Source: Bedellia somnulentella (Eukaryota > Arthropoda > Insecta > Lepidoptera > Bedelliidae). From it: a stretch of DNA of 64,000 bases. The translations under genes and the position numbers were made by a program. The notes beneath the pieces are model-generated. The model worked only from the letters and a program-made list of their open reading frames with translations, had not been told where the DNA came from and ran no database searches. This document shows positions 1-10,102 of this stretch, one piece after another; positions within the stretch are counted from its first letter, which is position 1, and every line of letters starts with the position of its first letter. The stretch lies in NCBI GenBank assembly GCA_963576735.1, contig OY755175.1:12106401-12170400 (forward strand), in the 5' to 3' direction.

Positions 1-126
1 ATCACCAACAACCTTTATTTTGCCATCATTTTCCCTTTCAACTTTCCAAAAGTGGCTGCGGAATTTCTAATTTCTTAGCTCTGGCTACCCATTCTAGGGA
101 TTTTTAGCCGTGAGTATATGTATGTA
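1..126 (+). repeat. SINE family B, 3' portion, cut by the window edge
   Basis: The last half of a ~250-bp repeat seen more than ten times in this window. It ends with the family's usual 3' block (CTGGCTACCC, AGGGATTT, GCCGTGAGTATATG) and a short TATG tail. The 5' half lies outside the window. Confidence 0.85.
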
Positions 127-837
127 AAAATATTAAAGAAATGGAGGGGGAGCTCTTTATTAGCGTTTACAGGAAACTAAATAAAATAATTATTTTTTCA
201 TTGAACCTTAACCTACTAAAACCTTAAAGCGGTTCACAGTTTACATTTATCTATTAATTTATAACCACGTAGCATAAATTTCCCCAAAAACCAGCATTCG
301 ACCGTCCGCAGCAAAAAACAAATATTAGTTGCGAATATAAAATCCCTACACGTATCATTTCGAACGTGTGTCGACAGATTCAAAATAACGGTGAAAGGTA
401 ACAGTTGCATTTATTTAGAATGTTTTTGCAAATAAAAAAATAATAATAACAGTTTTTTCTGTATCTGTTATAATAAGGCGTTGCTTCGCACCAAATTTCA
501 ACATTCCCATTTCACGTAAAGTACCCTAGGTTTGGATTCCTTTGCGAGTATTGAAAATTGGCGACATTAAAGGCTGTACGTTTTGATCATAGATTTAGTA
601 TGCTATACTTACGTATAGTTTTGATTAAGTTGGCTTAGAATTTGAGTTTTAACCTCCAAGGGCCGACTATTTGATATAAATATCAGTTTGATTCCTCCAC
701 GCGATCCTGAGAAAATAGGTCTTTACATATGGACGCCAGGACGGATGGGCAACATAATGATCCCATAATGGTTACGTTTTTTTCTTTTTGATGTACGCAA
801 TCCTACAAATAGCCCCAGATATCAAGGTTTCAGTCAA
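127..837. other. AT-rich stretch, no gene seen
   Basis: No ORF, RNA gene or recognisable repeat could be supported here. It is AT-rich with scattered short homopolymers. Confidence 0.5.
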
Positions 838-906
838 AATAATATTTACTTACTTAAACTTACGCCCTTATTCCTACTGGGGAAGGCAGATGCTATCGAT
901 CACCAC
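838..906 (-). repeat. RTE LINE 3' remnant
   Basis: A short degenerate copy of the RTE 3' untranslated block (TACTGGGGAAGGCAGATGCT, then CGATCACCAC), in the same orientation as the large RTE at 16885-20095. Confidence 0.5.
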
Positions 907-1139
907 AAATTATTAAATCTACAAATTAATTAATACAATGCAACATTTTTTTTTTATAATTTTTTTTTGTTCAATTTTACTTATTTTTACTTTATTGCTA
1001 ATTTTATTGAATCATATTATTGTTATTTTAATTTAATTTAATTGTACTTTATTTAATTTTATAATTATTATTAATTTGGTGTTATTCTATTGGATTGAAT
1101 CAGGCGTTACTTTGCGGAAATCCATAGCAATACTAATAT

Positions 1140-1364
1140 TAATAAATTTCTTCGCTTAATTCCGCTAAATAATACCTGCAGTCTTCATGCAACATGCACT
1201 GTGCACCGCCCGCCCTCCCACTTACAAGAAATCGAAAAGCAGACAATGCACCACACACACACCCGCAAGCGAAAACCACAGGCAACCACAAACATGCGAC
1301 GCGTTTCGACTCAACACGAGTCATTGACGAGCAGTTAGTAGACAGTTCGGCAGCTGACCACCGA
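1140..1364 (-). mobile_element. Penelope-like element, 3' noncoding part
   Basis: This GC-richer block ends exactly at the Jockey target-site duplication. It is the continuation of the sequence to the right of the Jockey element (6175 onwards), so before the Jockey insertion the two were contiguous. It lies downstream of the Penelope-like ORF on the minus strand and probably belongs to the element's 3' or pseudo-LTR region. A hairpin (GACTC/GAGTC) followed by GAAAC is present around 1295-1330. The left boundary near 1140 is only where composition changes. Confidence 0.5.
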
Positions 1365-1637
1365 GTGCCGGTCATATTTTTTTTTGTTTACCGGTGGGAA
1401 AATCCTCATGGATCCCCCGTCACTCGAGAGAGCGACGGGGGTATGTCGGACTCTTACCGACTAAAACCCCACCGGTTCGGTGCTGCTGGCCCTGCGGCCT
1501 GTGCGGCGTCACCTTGGTGTTTTTGCCGGGCGGCTGAAGGCCGCCCTGGCGGGGAATAGGAGTGTACCTAAGCTAAGTCGAGTAGGGTGAGTATAAAAAT
1601 AAAATAGACTCTAGTTGAGTCTGGTGTGACTCTAAAG

Positions 1638-4493
1638 TTAGTGTAGGGTTCTACGACCTCGCCGGCGGGGTCGGTGTCTGGAGTGATAGAAGTTGTTGGT
1701 GTGACCGCGAGCGTCGGTGGCCCCTGAGGCCTCGAGCTCGCGGGTGGTGTCGTCGTCGGGATCCGAGAGCACGCTACGTGGGCGTCGAATCCCGGCGTCC
1801 GGGGAAATCGTGTAGTCGAGCGAGGCTCGGAGTAAGGGGTTGGGGTGATCAGGGATCTTATCAAAGTATCTACGTGAGATTTGTTTGAAATGATCCCTGA
1901 TAGTATTGAGTCCTAAGTCTCTGTGGAGATCATAGTTCCTAACATACCAAGGCGCCCCTACCGCCTTGCGCATGAACCTATTCTGTATCACCTGGAGGCG
2001 GTGTATCAAGCCCTCTCTGGCGTGTGCGAACGCAACACTACCGTACGAGAGGACCGAGCGTATACATGTTTTGTATAGTGTAACTTTGTGACGCAGTGGT
2101 AACTTACTGCGAGCACAAAGCATCGGTGATAGCCTATTCAGGACGAATGAGGCTTTGTTGCGTATGTATTTGATGTGGTGTGACCATGTAAGCCGGGGAT
2201 CAAAGACAATACCGAGGTATTTGGTCTTTTTCACCCACGGAATAGGTGTACAGAAGAGTTCAACAGGCGGAGGCGGATCGTGTGAGGCGCCTCCCTTCCG
2301 AAAGAGCATGGCTGCGCTTTTGGAGGGATTAACCTCGATCCGCCACTTCCTGAACCACTCTCCGAGTTGTGTTACGGCTCGCTGAAGGCGAAGCCGTATG
2401 AAGTTGTGGTTGGGGTGACTCGTGTAGAGTAGTGTGTCGTCTGCAAAGAGAGCTAACTCCACCAGCGGTGTACGCGGGATGTCGTTAGTGTATATATTGA
2501 AGAGTGTGGGTGAGAGCGTAGAGCCCTGGGGGACTCCCGCGTGTATGGGGTGGTGTTGTGAGTGGGCGTCCTCCACTCTGAAGCGGAATCGGCGATCCGA
2601 CAAGTAATCGCGGACTATAGCCACGAGTTTGTCTGGCATACCGATCTGGTATAGCTTGTATAGCAGACCGTTATGCCAGACTTTGTCAAATGCCTTAGCC
2701 ACGTCAAAGAAGACGGCGCCCGTCTGTTTGATGTATGTGTCATTGAATCCATCAAGCACATGCTCGGTAAAGCGATGTGCTTGTTGGACGCATGAGTGTT
2801 GAGCCCTGAATCCGAATTGTTCGTGTATCTGAATGCCGCTAGTGTGCAAGTAGTGTCTGATGCTAGCGAGGATTAGTCGCTCATAGATCTTTCCTAACGA
2901 GCTTAATAGGCTGATAGGCCTATAGCTCGTGGGATCGGTGCGGAGCTTTCCGACTTTGAATATACCTATCACATCGGCATCTTTCCATGAGTCTGGAAAG
3001 ATGCCGTGTATGAGTGATGTGTTAAGTATGATTGTGAGTAGTGTGATGATGTGTTGTGGTAGGATCTTAAGGACCCTGTTAGTCAGCCCGTCGGGCCCCG
3101 GGGCCTTTCTGGGTCTGAGGTGTTTAATGATGTCTTTCACCTCGTCCTCGGTGATCGGTTCGAGATCATCGAGGAGAGGGAGTGAGGCGCGGTCGTTGAC
3201 TAACTTGTCAACGGCCTCGATGTGAAGTGGGTCGCATGGCTGAGAGCTCGGAGAGCATTGCTTCTCCAGACTCTCAGCCAGGCATTCCGCTTTCTCATCG
3301 TTTTCGAAGGCCGGTGGTAGGCCGTTCGGTTGTGTGAGGGGAGGAAGACCAAGATCGGTGCCGTCCGACTTGAGCGCCCTCGCCACGTCCCAGTAGGCGT
3401 TATGGGACGGACGGATATCACCAAGGAACTTATCCCACCGCTCCCCTCTGTGTACGACTAGGCGCTCCCGAAGGATACGCTTCGCAGCCCACAGCCGGGA
3501 GCGGTTTTCGGGCGAGGGAAAAGAATCGTAAGCGCGAGTGGCACGATTTTTCGCTGTAACAAGTTCCTTGATGTCGTCGGGGAGTCGTTGGCGATGGTAG
3601 TCATCGACAACGACTTGCGACGTGGCGTCTTGTACGACCGCCGAGAGGTGCTTTGTTAAGGCACAGACAGCTCGGCGGGCGTCATCCGGTGACGAGATGT
3701 CATCCGGAATTGTGTCGAGGTGGGGTGAAGTGTAAGTTTGTAGGCCGTCCGTCAATTTCGCCCAGTTAATTCTGGGACGAGTGGCGGGCGGGATGTGTTC
3801 GGGTGGGCCTAGTGATAGTAGTACAGGGCGGTGATCTGACTCAAGTTCGTGTATAACTTCTACGGAACGTAAACGTAAGGTTACGTTACGCAGAAGCGCG
3901 AAGTCAATGATGCCGGGGGTGTGGAGTACATTGTTTGGGTAGTGAGTGGGTGTCATTGGGGCAATTATCTCGAAATCGAGATCTTCTGAAAATTTCTCTA
4001 ATAGCCGGCCGTTTCGACAGATTCTGGTTGAATTCCAACTGAGATGGTGGGCGTTGAAATCACCTGCCAAAATAACCGAGCTACCGAGCGCGAGTAGGGC
4101 TTCCAAGTCGGTGCGTAACACCTCTTGGGAGCCGGTTTGATGAATTGACGCAATGACAATGGATGGATGTCCCGACATGCTTACACGGCATGTCGTGGCC
4201 TCCATGTGTTGTAGTGCGGGTGTATTGAGTGCGACACAGTGTAGTGTCTTTTTGTAATATATGAGTGTGCCTCCTCCAGGCCTACCTATTCGGTCAGTCC
4301 GTATGAGTCTATAGTTGGAAATATTGGGATTCTTAGTGCGAGGTTTCAGAAAGGATTCCTGCACAAGAAAGACATCGATACTATGATCTCTAAGAAACAT
4401 GCCTATTTCCTCTTTGTGGGAACGTACTTTGCCTTCGGCATTGAAGAAAACTACGTTTAATGAATGGGGCTTTATCCTACTTTGTGTAGCCAT
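1638..4493 (-). CDS. Jockey-clade ORF2: APE-like endonuclease and reverse transcriptase
   Basis: This 951-residue protein would nick target DNA and copy the element's RNA by target-primed reverse transcription. The N-terminal ~235 residues are an APE-type endonuclease, with QESFL near residue 45, AGDFNAHH near 143 and SDHRPVLL near 220. The reverse transcriptase follows, with KAPGPDG near 470, FFDVAKAFDKVWH, GVPQGSTLSPTLFN and the catalytic FADDTLLY near 684. The C-terminal part has the thumb-like TKYLGIVFD motif and a tail rich in basic residues. No RNase H domain is visible, as expected for Jockey. The start ATG lies 38 bp downstream of the ORF1 stop. No disruption was seen. Confidence 0.93.
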   Translation of the reverse strand: MATQSRIKPHSLNVVFFNAEGKVRSHKEEIGMFLRDHSIDVFLVQESFLKPRTKNPNISNYRLIRTDRIGRPGGGTLIYYKKTLHCVALNTPALQHMEATTCRVSMSGHPSIVIASIHQTGSQEVLRTDLEALLALGSSVILAGDFNAHHLSWNSTRICRNGRLLEKFSEDLDFEIIAPMTPTHYPNNVLHTPGIIDFALLRNVTLRLRSVEVIHELESDHRPVLLSLGPPEHIPPATRPRINWAKLTDGLQTYTSPHLDTIPDDISSPDDARRAVCALTKHLSAVVQDATSQVVVDDYHRQRLPDDIKELVTAKNRATRAYDSFPSPENRSRLWAAKRILRERLVVHRGERWDKFLGDIRPSHNAYWDVARALKSDGTDLGLPPLTQPNGLPPAFENDEKAECLAESLEKQCSPSSQPCDPLHIEAVDKLVNDRASLPLLDDLEPITEDEVKDIIKHLRPRKAPGPDGLTNRVLKILPQHIITLLTIILNTSLIHGIFPDSWKDADVIGIFKVGKLRTDPTSYRPISLLSSLGKIYERLILASIRHYLHTSGIQIHEQFGFRAQHSCVQQAHRFTEHVLDGFNDTYIKQTGAVFFDVAKAFDKVWHNGLLYKLYQIGMPDKLVAIVRDYLSDRRFRFRVEDAHSQHHPIHAGVPQGSTLSPTLFNIYTNDIPRTPLVELALFADDTLLYTSHPNHNFIRLRLQRAVTQLGEWFRKWRIEVNPSKSAAMLFRKGGASHDPPPPVELFCTPIPWVKKTKYLGIVFDPRLTWSHHIKYIRNKASFVLNRLSPMLCARSKLPLRHKVTLYKTCIRSVLSYGSVAFAHAREGLIHRLQVIQNRFMRKAVGAPWYVRNYDLHRDLGLNTIRDHFKQISRRYFDKIPDHPNPLLRASLDYTISPDAGIRRPRSVLSDPDDDTTRELEASGATDARGHTNNFYHSRHRPRRRGRRTLH

Positions 4494-4531
4494 TGAGACT
4501 ACTAAACAAGCGGGCTGATATGACTAACCGT

Positions 4532-6064
4532 TTAGAACGGTTTGCCTACGGCGGCTACGATGTCCTCGTAGTCGCAGTAGGCGGTGAGTTTGGCGATCAT
4601 ATCGCCGTTGGCGTCCGCCTCTTTTAGCTTCTTAAGGAAGCTACGGAGGCGGTCCATGTCTATGGGGTTGGTGTTGTTAGACCCCACGGAGGGCTTTGCC
4701 TGAGGGGCAGGGGTAGGGCGCGTCTTTGGGGCGGCGGGTGTTGTTACTGCTGTAGGCTTTGAGGTAGCCGCAGCGAAGCTCTTAGTGAGAGCCTTGGGGG
4801 CGGGGGCGGGCACCAATGGTGTTATAGCCGCGGGCGCAGGCTGAGAAGCAGCGGGGCGCGCGGCGGTGCGAGGAGCGGGCCGTGAGGAGAGGGTTTTACC
4901 CCTCTGGCTCTTAGCCTTGGGTGCCTTGGGGCACCCTTTATAGTTAGCTGTGTGCCCTACACTCTTGCAGAGCACACATGCGGGCGGGTCGACTGACTCG
5001 CGGGTCCGCGAACATTGGGGAGTCGCGTGGTCACCCAGGCATTTAACACACCTAGGGCGAGCGCGACAGTTACGGGCCGAGTGCCCGTATAATTGGCACC
5101 GGTGGCATTGACCGGGGCCTTCCCGCTTGTGAGGCGGCTCGATACGTATGCCGGACAGGCGGCATACCGTTTTGATGTCGAATATGGCTTTGCCGTCCTT
5201 AGAAGGGACGACAAGAACCATGTTATATGGTGTACGCGCTCGGCTCGCGTACATTCTGTGGCATTCTAGGACGGGCAGTCCTTTCGCCACTAAATCGGAT
5301 TTTACAGCGTCGGTGGGAACTTCCACCGGGACGCCGCGGACAACAACTCTGAGGAGGCGTTCCTCCTCGAGGGCATAGGTGTGGTAATCCACACCTTGTT
5401 CGCGTAAAACGCGAGTCAGATTACGGTGGTCGTCCGTAGATGGGACATCCACCTTTATACCGACGGCGGTGTTACGCGCCGCGGTGAAGTTGATTTTCAG
5501 AGCCGTCAAAGCGGCTGAGATTTTAAGCCATGCGGCTTTCTCCCGTATGAAAACGGGCGGTGGCCGCTTAGCAGACGGGCCGAGGGCGGGGGTCGCGGGG
5601 GTCGCGGGAGTCGCGGGGGCGCGGATGCGCGGGTCGCGACGATTCGCGGGGATGGTGGCGGCCGGGGTTGCTAATAAAGCAACCTTTGGCGGCGGCGGCG
5701 GCGTGGAACGGCGGGAGCCTTTCCTTTTGCCCTTGGCTGTGACGACGGTGAAACCGTCATCGCTTTGGCCCAGAGGTATGGAGCAGTCCATAGCCTCTTC
5801 TTTTTGGGTGGCCTCGCGATGGACGAGGGCCCGGGTGGGGAATTCGATGACCGACTCAGAGTCGGAGTCGTCATCGGACGAGGAGGAGGGTGACTCGGGT
5901 GAGTCGGCCAGTACAACTGGCGAAGGCGCGGGGGATGCCGGAGAGTCGGCCGGGGAGATGGCTTGAACAGCCTGTAGGACGATCTCGGGGGCGAGATCTC
6001 TTATCTTATCAACGATCTTTTCAAGATCGGCGAGCCTCGCCATAAGCGAGTCGTAGCCCTCCAT
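4532..6064 (-). CDS. Jockey-clade ORF1: Gag-like nucleic-acid-binding protein
   Basis: This 510-residue protein is expected to bind the element's RNA and form the ribonucleoprotein particle. The N-terminal third is acidic and low in complexity (Pro/Ala/Ser runs with an Asp/Glu/Ser block). The middle resembles the PRE_C2HC domain that precedes the zinc knuckles in Jockey Gags. Three CCHC knuckles follow at about residues 318-385: CHRCQLYGHSARNC, CVKCLGDHATPQC and CVLCKSVGHTANYKGC. The C-terminal part is Ala/Pro-rich. It is intact and ends just before ORF2. Confidence 0.92.
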   Translation of the reverse strand: MEGYDSLMARLADLEKIVDKIRDLAPEIVLQAVQAISPADSPASPAPSPVVLADSPESPSSSSDDDSDSESVIEFPTRALVHREATQKEEAMDCSIPLGQSDDGFTVVTAKGKRKGSRRSTPPPPPKVALLATPAATIPANRRDPRIRAPATPATPATPALGPSAKRPPPVFIREKAAWLKISAALTALKINFTAARNTAVGIKVDVPSTDDHRNLTRVLREQGVDYHTYALEEERLLRVVVRGVPVEVPTDAVKSDLVAKGLPVLECHRMYASRARTPYNMVLVVPSKDGKAIFDIKTVCRLSGIRIEPPHKREGPGQCHRCQLYGHSARNCRARPRCVKCLGDHATPQCSRTRESVDPPACVLCKSVGHTANYKGCPKAPKAKSQRGKTLSSRPAPRTAARPAASQPAPAAITPLVPAPAPKALTKSFAAATSKPTAVTTPAAPKTRPTPAPQAKPSVGSNNTNPIDMDRLRSFLKKLKEADANGDMIAKLTAYCDYEDIVAAVGKPF

Positions 6065-6174
6065 CCTTACGGATGGGGGCGAAGGACGGTGTTAGGTGTA
6101 TCAATGTGAATGAGTAGTGTGTGTCTGTAGGTGAGTGTAAATGTGTGTGTAATGTAGTGTATGTGCCGGTCATA

Positions 6175-6380
6175 CGATTTTGCGGTTATATTTATAGGCC
6201 AGGCTCCCCACTCCCCCACCCAAAGAACATCAATGACGAGTGACTATATTATTGGAAAAAATTGTCAAAAGTGGGGAAACAGTGTAGCCCAGCTGTTCAT
6301 TCAGCAGTGCAACGGAATTATCATTATCATATCTGGAGATTTCAAGTTTCTCTAAAAGACATAATCTTAATCCCTTATTA
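6175..6380 (-). pseudogene. Penelope-like element, C-terminal end of the ORF and downstream TATA-like sequence
   Basis: Read on the minus strand, this stretch continues the GIY-YIG protein interrupted at 13002 by the LTR element. It carries the last ~50 codons and ends in a TGA at 6230-6232. A TATAAATATA motif follows downstream of the stop at about 6187-6203, consistent with a promoter-bearing pseudo-LTR of Penelope-like elements. It is cut on the left by the Jockey insertion and on the right by the LTR element. Confidence 0.75.
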
Positions 6381-6385
6381 CAAGT

Positions 6386-6528
6386 TGTGACGTATGTAGG
6401 TAATTCCATATTTGCAATACAGTGTCAGTCGAATATATATCGCTATAGTGGAAACATTGTTTTATTGAAGTGCTCCTTCCTATTAATAGTTTTTGGGAAT
6501 TTATTACCTTCTACGTACATATTTAGCA
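6386..6528 (+). repeat. 5' LTR, 143 bp
   Basis: Begins TG and ends CA. By eye it is identical base for base to 12854-12996. It is unusually short for a Ty3/gypsy LTR. Confidence 0.95.
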
Positions 6529-6586
6529 GTGGCGACGAGTACGGACTTATTCACGTGTGTTGTGTGCAGTGATTTAGTAAATAAAA

Positions 6587-7309
6587 ATGTCGATCGGAAA
6601 AATGGGTGAATTTGACTTGAACAACAATGATTGGACTTTGTACGTGGAACGGTTGGAACAGTACTTCGTTGTGAATAAGATCAGTGACGAGTTAAAAGTC
6701 CCAACGTTAATTACTGTGATGGGTTCGGAAAGTTATGAATTATTAGTTAATTTGTGCACACCGGAAAAACCGTTTAAAAAAACGTTTGAACAAATTAAAT
6801 TAATAATGGAGAGACATTTACAACCGAAGCCCAGTATCTTGGCGGAAAGATACAAATTCCGACATAGGAAGCAGGAGTCTGGGGAAAATATAGCGCAGTA
6901 TGTAGCGGTATTAAAAAGAATGTCAAAAACATGCGAGTTTGGCGTTTGGTTGGAAGAAAGTTTGCGTGATCAACTGGTGTGTGGCATATGCAGTGAAATT
7001 ATTCGCCAGCGGTTATTTGCTGAGAGCGACTTAACATACTCCAATGCATTCAAGCTGGCAGTCAGCATGGAGGCGGCAGAGAAAGATGCGGCCATAGTTG
7101 AAGGTCATAGCAGAGGTGAGAGAAGTTTCTCGACGGCGGGCATGACACCAACGGTCACTTGTCAATCCGTGGCGGGAGCGCGGAGAGGGGACAAGTTTGA
7201 GCGGCATCAAGGAGTGCGACGGGGGAGCAGAGGTAGCGGCGGCGGCGGCGGCGGCAATGGCAACAACGCACAGCGCGCGCGCACCTGGCTCAGTCACAAG
7301 GACATATAG
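6587..7309 (+). CDS. Ty3/gypsy gag (capsid)
   Basis: This 240-residue protein starts 58 bp after the 5' LTR. Residues ~8-160 resemble the retrotransposon Gag/capsid fold, with a conserved block near NIAQYVAVLKRM (~100) and a helical C-terminal half. The end is Gly- and Arg-rich. The zinc-knuckle domain is not in this frame: it lies at the start of the overlapping pol frame, so pol expression would need a frame change of +1 (or -2) in the overlap 7197-7309. The ORF is intact. Confidence 0.85.
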   Translation: MSIGKMGEFDLNNNDWTLYVERLEQYFVVNKISDELKVPTLITVMGSESYELLVNLCTPEKPFKKTFEQIKLIMERHLQPKPSILAERYKFRHRKQESGENIAQYVAVLKRMSKTCEFGVWLEESLRDQLVCGICSEIIRQRLFAESDLTYSNAFKLAVSMEAAEKDAAIVEGHSRGERSFSTAGMTPTVTCQSVAGARRGDKFERHQGVRRGSRGSGGGGGGNGNNAQRARTWLSHKDI

Positions 7310-8350
7310 CAGTGGTCAATGTAGGACGTGCGGGCAACAACACCATTATACGACGTGCAAATACGTGAAGTATGTTTGCCGCATATGTAATCAGCAAGGA
7401 CATTTACGAAAGATGTGTCCGAATCTGACATCACAATACAGTGTGCAACAGGCAGGGGTTGTAAAGGACAGGGAATCGAGTAGCGATGAAGAGGTAAACT
7501 ATTACCTAAATCAACTAAGTATTACCGACTGTAAACCTTTATTTGTCACATTAAATGTTCAAGGTGTTAATTTGAAAATGGAGTGCGATACAGGTAGTAT
7601 TGTATCCTGCATCAACAAAGAAATGTATGATCAATATTTCAGTCATTTAGATCTTAAAAAAACCAACTTAAGGTTACAATATTTTACAGGTGAAATTGTT
7701 TGTCCAGCCGGGGTTATTAAACCACTAGTTAAATATAAAAATAAATCGGAGCATTTAGACCTTTATGTAATACCAGACGGTAAATCTATGTTATTGGGTA
7801 GACAGTGGCTAGCAAGTTTGCAAATAGATATTCCCTTGTTAGATTATGTTGATACGAGTCTCAATAACATTGAGAATGAAGGATTTAGCTTTGATAAATT
7901 CAGTTCCAGATTCTGTAACGTGTTTGCGGAGGGTTTGGGCCGTTTCACCGGTGGTGAAGTCAGTATCCATTTGCGGGAGGGGGCGCGGCCTGTGTTCATG
8001 CGCGCGCGACCTCTGGCGTACGCGCTGCGTGAGCCGGTGGAGCGGGCGCTCGAACAGCTGACTCGGGACGGCATCATCACACCTGCGGAGCGGTCCGACT
8101 GGGCCACGCCCATTGTACCGGTGCACAGTGATTCGCGTAGAACAAGCTAGGTGGACAAAAGTCATTGTCCAATTTCCTGGAATTGATCGTTTTATGTTGT
8201 CAAGAACAACCCTATTATCTCATTTCCAAAAATTGATTGTGCAAAGTCCCGTTATGGCTTGCTAATGAGGTGTTAAAGGTAAGTAATGACGATTATTACT
8301 AATTTGTAATCGTCTCAGTTGCAATTTTGCCACATATTCGACAACACCTC

Positions 8351-9511
8351 ATGGCTTGTGCAGTAAACGAATCAGTGTTGTGTGCTATGGATCCTATTAG
8401 TACAGGTAAGAACATTATATTTTTATAGAAATCTTACTCCTAGGTCACTAAATCCAATAAAATTTTACGGTCTAAAAGATAGTGGGAAAAACACAAAGAA
8501 AAATTATTATTTTTTAATGTTTTATAGACTGCAACTTTTTGTCTCCACATGTCTCCGGGTTAGATTTTATATATGTCGTAGATCTAAGCCTAAACTTAAT
8601 ATTAAACATCACTTTCCATGCTCCTTTTTTGCTCTAACATTTTTTTTATTTTTTTTACAGAGCAAGTGCTTAGTGTTTCGAAAATTGTATTTTTCGAAGA
8701 GTGGATCAAACACGATAAAGAAAACAGAAATTCACGCATTTTCGATTTTCTTTCGGTTAAATTTGATCTCTCAAATATAACCGAAGTATCCTTGCGTGAA
8801 ATCACCAAGAGCATCGCTGCTAGTAGCACGAAAATAGCCCAGAAATGGAATAGTGCTAGTCGCATTAGGGAAAGGTTTCTCTCTATGCATAAAACATGGC
8901 TGGAAGGCACAGACTTTCATTTCAAGGTGTCTGTTAACCCTCCAGTTGCCACCATTTCTACTGAGGGTGCTCAGTGACCGGGAAGACCTCAAAAGAGCTT
9001 TGAGGAGTCATCATATAAAACAAAAAAACGACGTGTGGACGGCATCGTTTCTGAATGGAGTGCAAAAGAGTTGGCAATTGCTGCAGAAGTAGCTAGTAGA
9101 TCGGAAGGCAAGCGGAACGTTGCCCAAGCTATAAAACGAGCGAGTGATGAAAGAAGTGTTGAGCAAAATGTAGCCTGCCCTAATGGAAGACTTCTCACCA
9201 ATATTGAAGCGTGTGCCTATTATATGGACGCTAAGTGTACAAGTCACACGAACAAAGCTACGAGGAAGTGGGAAATGAAGGCAGGACATAAAGTGTTACC
9301 ATCATACTATAGTATACTTAAGTGTTTTTTATCCTGTTATCCCCCTTCGGAGCACATTTCTGTAACGGAAACACGTGCAGAAATTAAGCTACAATCGATT
9401 TTAGACAAAACTGCTGAGAGATTAGTAAAAACACAGAAAGAAGATATAAGAAGTGTGCTTCCACAAAATTCGTTCGCCCATTTCGCGACCTTATGTAAAT
9501 ATCCCTCGTAA
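8351..9511 (+). pseudogene. Transib-like transposase, N-terminal remnant with one intron
   Basis: The reading frame starts at ATG 8351, has a GT-AG intron 8406-8660 (donor GTAAGA, acceptor TTTTTTACAG) and continues from 8661. A TGA at 8975-8977 interrupts it in frame, after which the same frame continues to 9511. Family-like stretches are GRPQKSFEESS just after the stop and SYYSILKCFLSCYP followed by AEIKLQSILDKT near 9300-9420. These resemble the N-terminal half of Transib-type transposases as I remember them, and no search was run. The catalytic DDE part is missing. A short acidic tail (SSDDDSDRE, stop near 9564) survives in another frame, suggesting an internal deletion near 9460-9500. Confidence 0.7.
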
Positions 9512-9601
9512 TGAAAATGATTACATAGAGTCGAATTCTTCAGATGATGATAGTGATAGGGAATGATTGTAACATATATAGAATATTATTTTTTAAGTAA
9601 C

Positions 9602-9966
9602 ATAACATAAACATAAACGTTCACGCCGAATATCCCCGAAGGGGTTGGCAGAGGTACTAATACTTCTGAACATCACGTGACTTTGTCACCTGGTGTTCAG
9701 AGTACCCACGTTTTGCATGGACAGTGTACTCACGTGATAGGGGGCAGGCCTATCGCCGTTTTGTGCTAATAGACTGTCACATGACTAAGTACAACTCAGC
9801 CATGTGGGTTTCCTCACGATGTTTTCCCTCACCGTTAACAACCATGATAAATTAACCACACATATGTCTTTAGAAAAGACAAATTGGTGTAGGCCCGACC
9901 CAGGATTTGAACACTAGTCGTTTGCACGATAACCGAGTGTTCTACCCACTGGGCTATCACGGTTGC
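9602..9966 (-). repeat. SINE family A (tRNA-headed, TTATG tail), full length
   Basis: A 365-bp SINE on the minus strand, flanked by a 10-bp target duplication TTTAAGTAAC at 9592-9601 and 9967-9976. The 5' end (near 9960) has a tRNA-like head with an A box (TAGCCCAGTGGGTAGAAC) and a B box (GTTCAAATCCTG). The 3' end has CTGCCAACCCCTTCGGGGAT, CGGCGTGAACG and a TTATG-type tail. It is nested in a transposon that is itself nested in an LTR element with identical LTRs, so this family has been active recently. Confidence 0.93.
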
Positions 9967-10064
9967 TTTAAGTAACTGACTTGTAAACATTTGTTTTTCA
10001 TATTAGTTTTCGGTTTAGAAAAATGTTTAATGTGGAAGAAATCATGATTTTTGCATTTATTTTA

Positions 10065-10066
<2 letters not shown>

Positions 10067-10100
<34 letters not shown>
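10067..10100. repeat. (AT)n microsatellite
   Basis: A pure AT dinucleotide run of about 34 bp inside the Transib-like element. Confidence 0.95.

Positions 10101-10102
<2 letters not shown>

Larger units (their letters stand above)
1377..6162 (-). mobile_element. Full-length Jockey-clade non-LTR retrotransposon
   Basis: A 4786-bp LINE on the minus strand, flanked by a perfect 12-bp target-site duplication GTGCCGGTCATA at 1365-1376 and 6163-6174. It has a ~98-bp 5' UTR, ORF1 (Gag-like), ORF2 (endonuclease plus reverse transcriptase) and a ~260-bp 3' UTR ending in a short poly(A) tail, seen as T-run 1377-1385 on the plus strand. Both ORFs are open over their full length, so it looks young and structurally complete. 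It sits inside the 3' part of a Penelope-like element. Clade assignment rests on the zinc-knuckle ORF1, the APE-type endonuclease and the reverse transcriptase motifs. Confidence 0.93.

Noticed and set aside
1290..1335. Hammerhead ribozyme in the Penelope-like 3' region (hairpin GACTC/GAGTC followed by GAAAC)
   Set aside because: The stem II-like hairpin and GAAAC are there, but the core CUGANGA is not. The preceding bases CGTCAAT mismatch at nearly every position.
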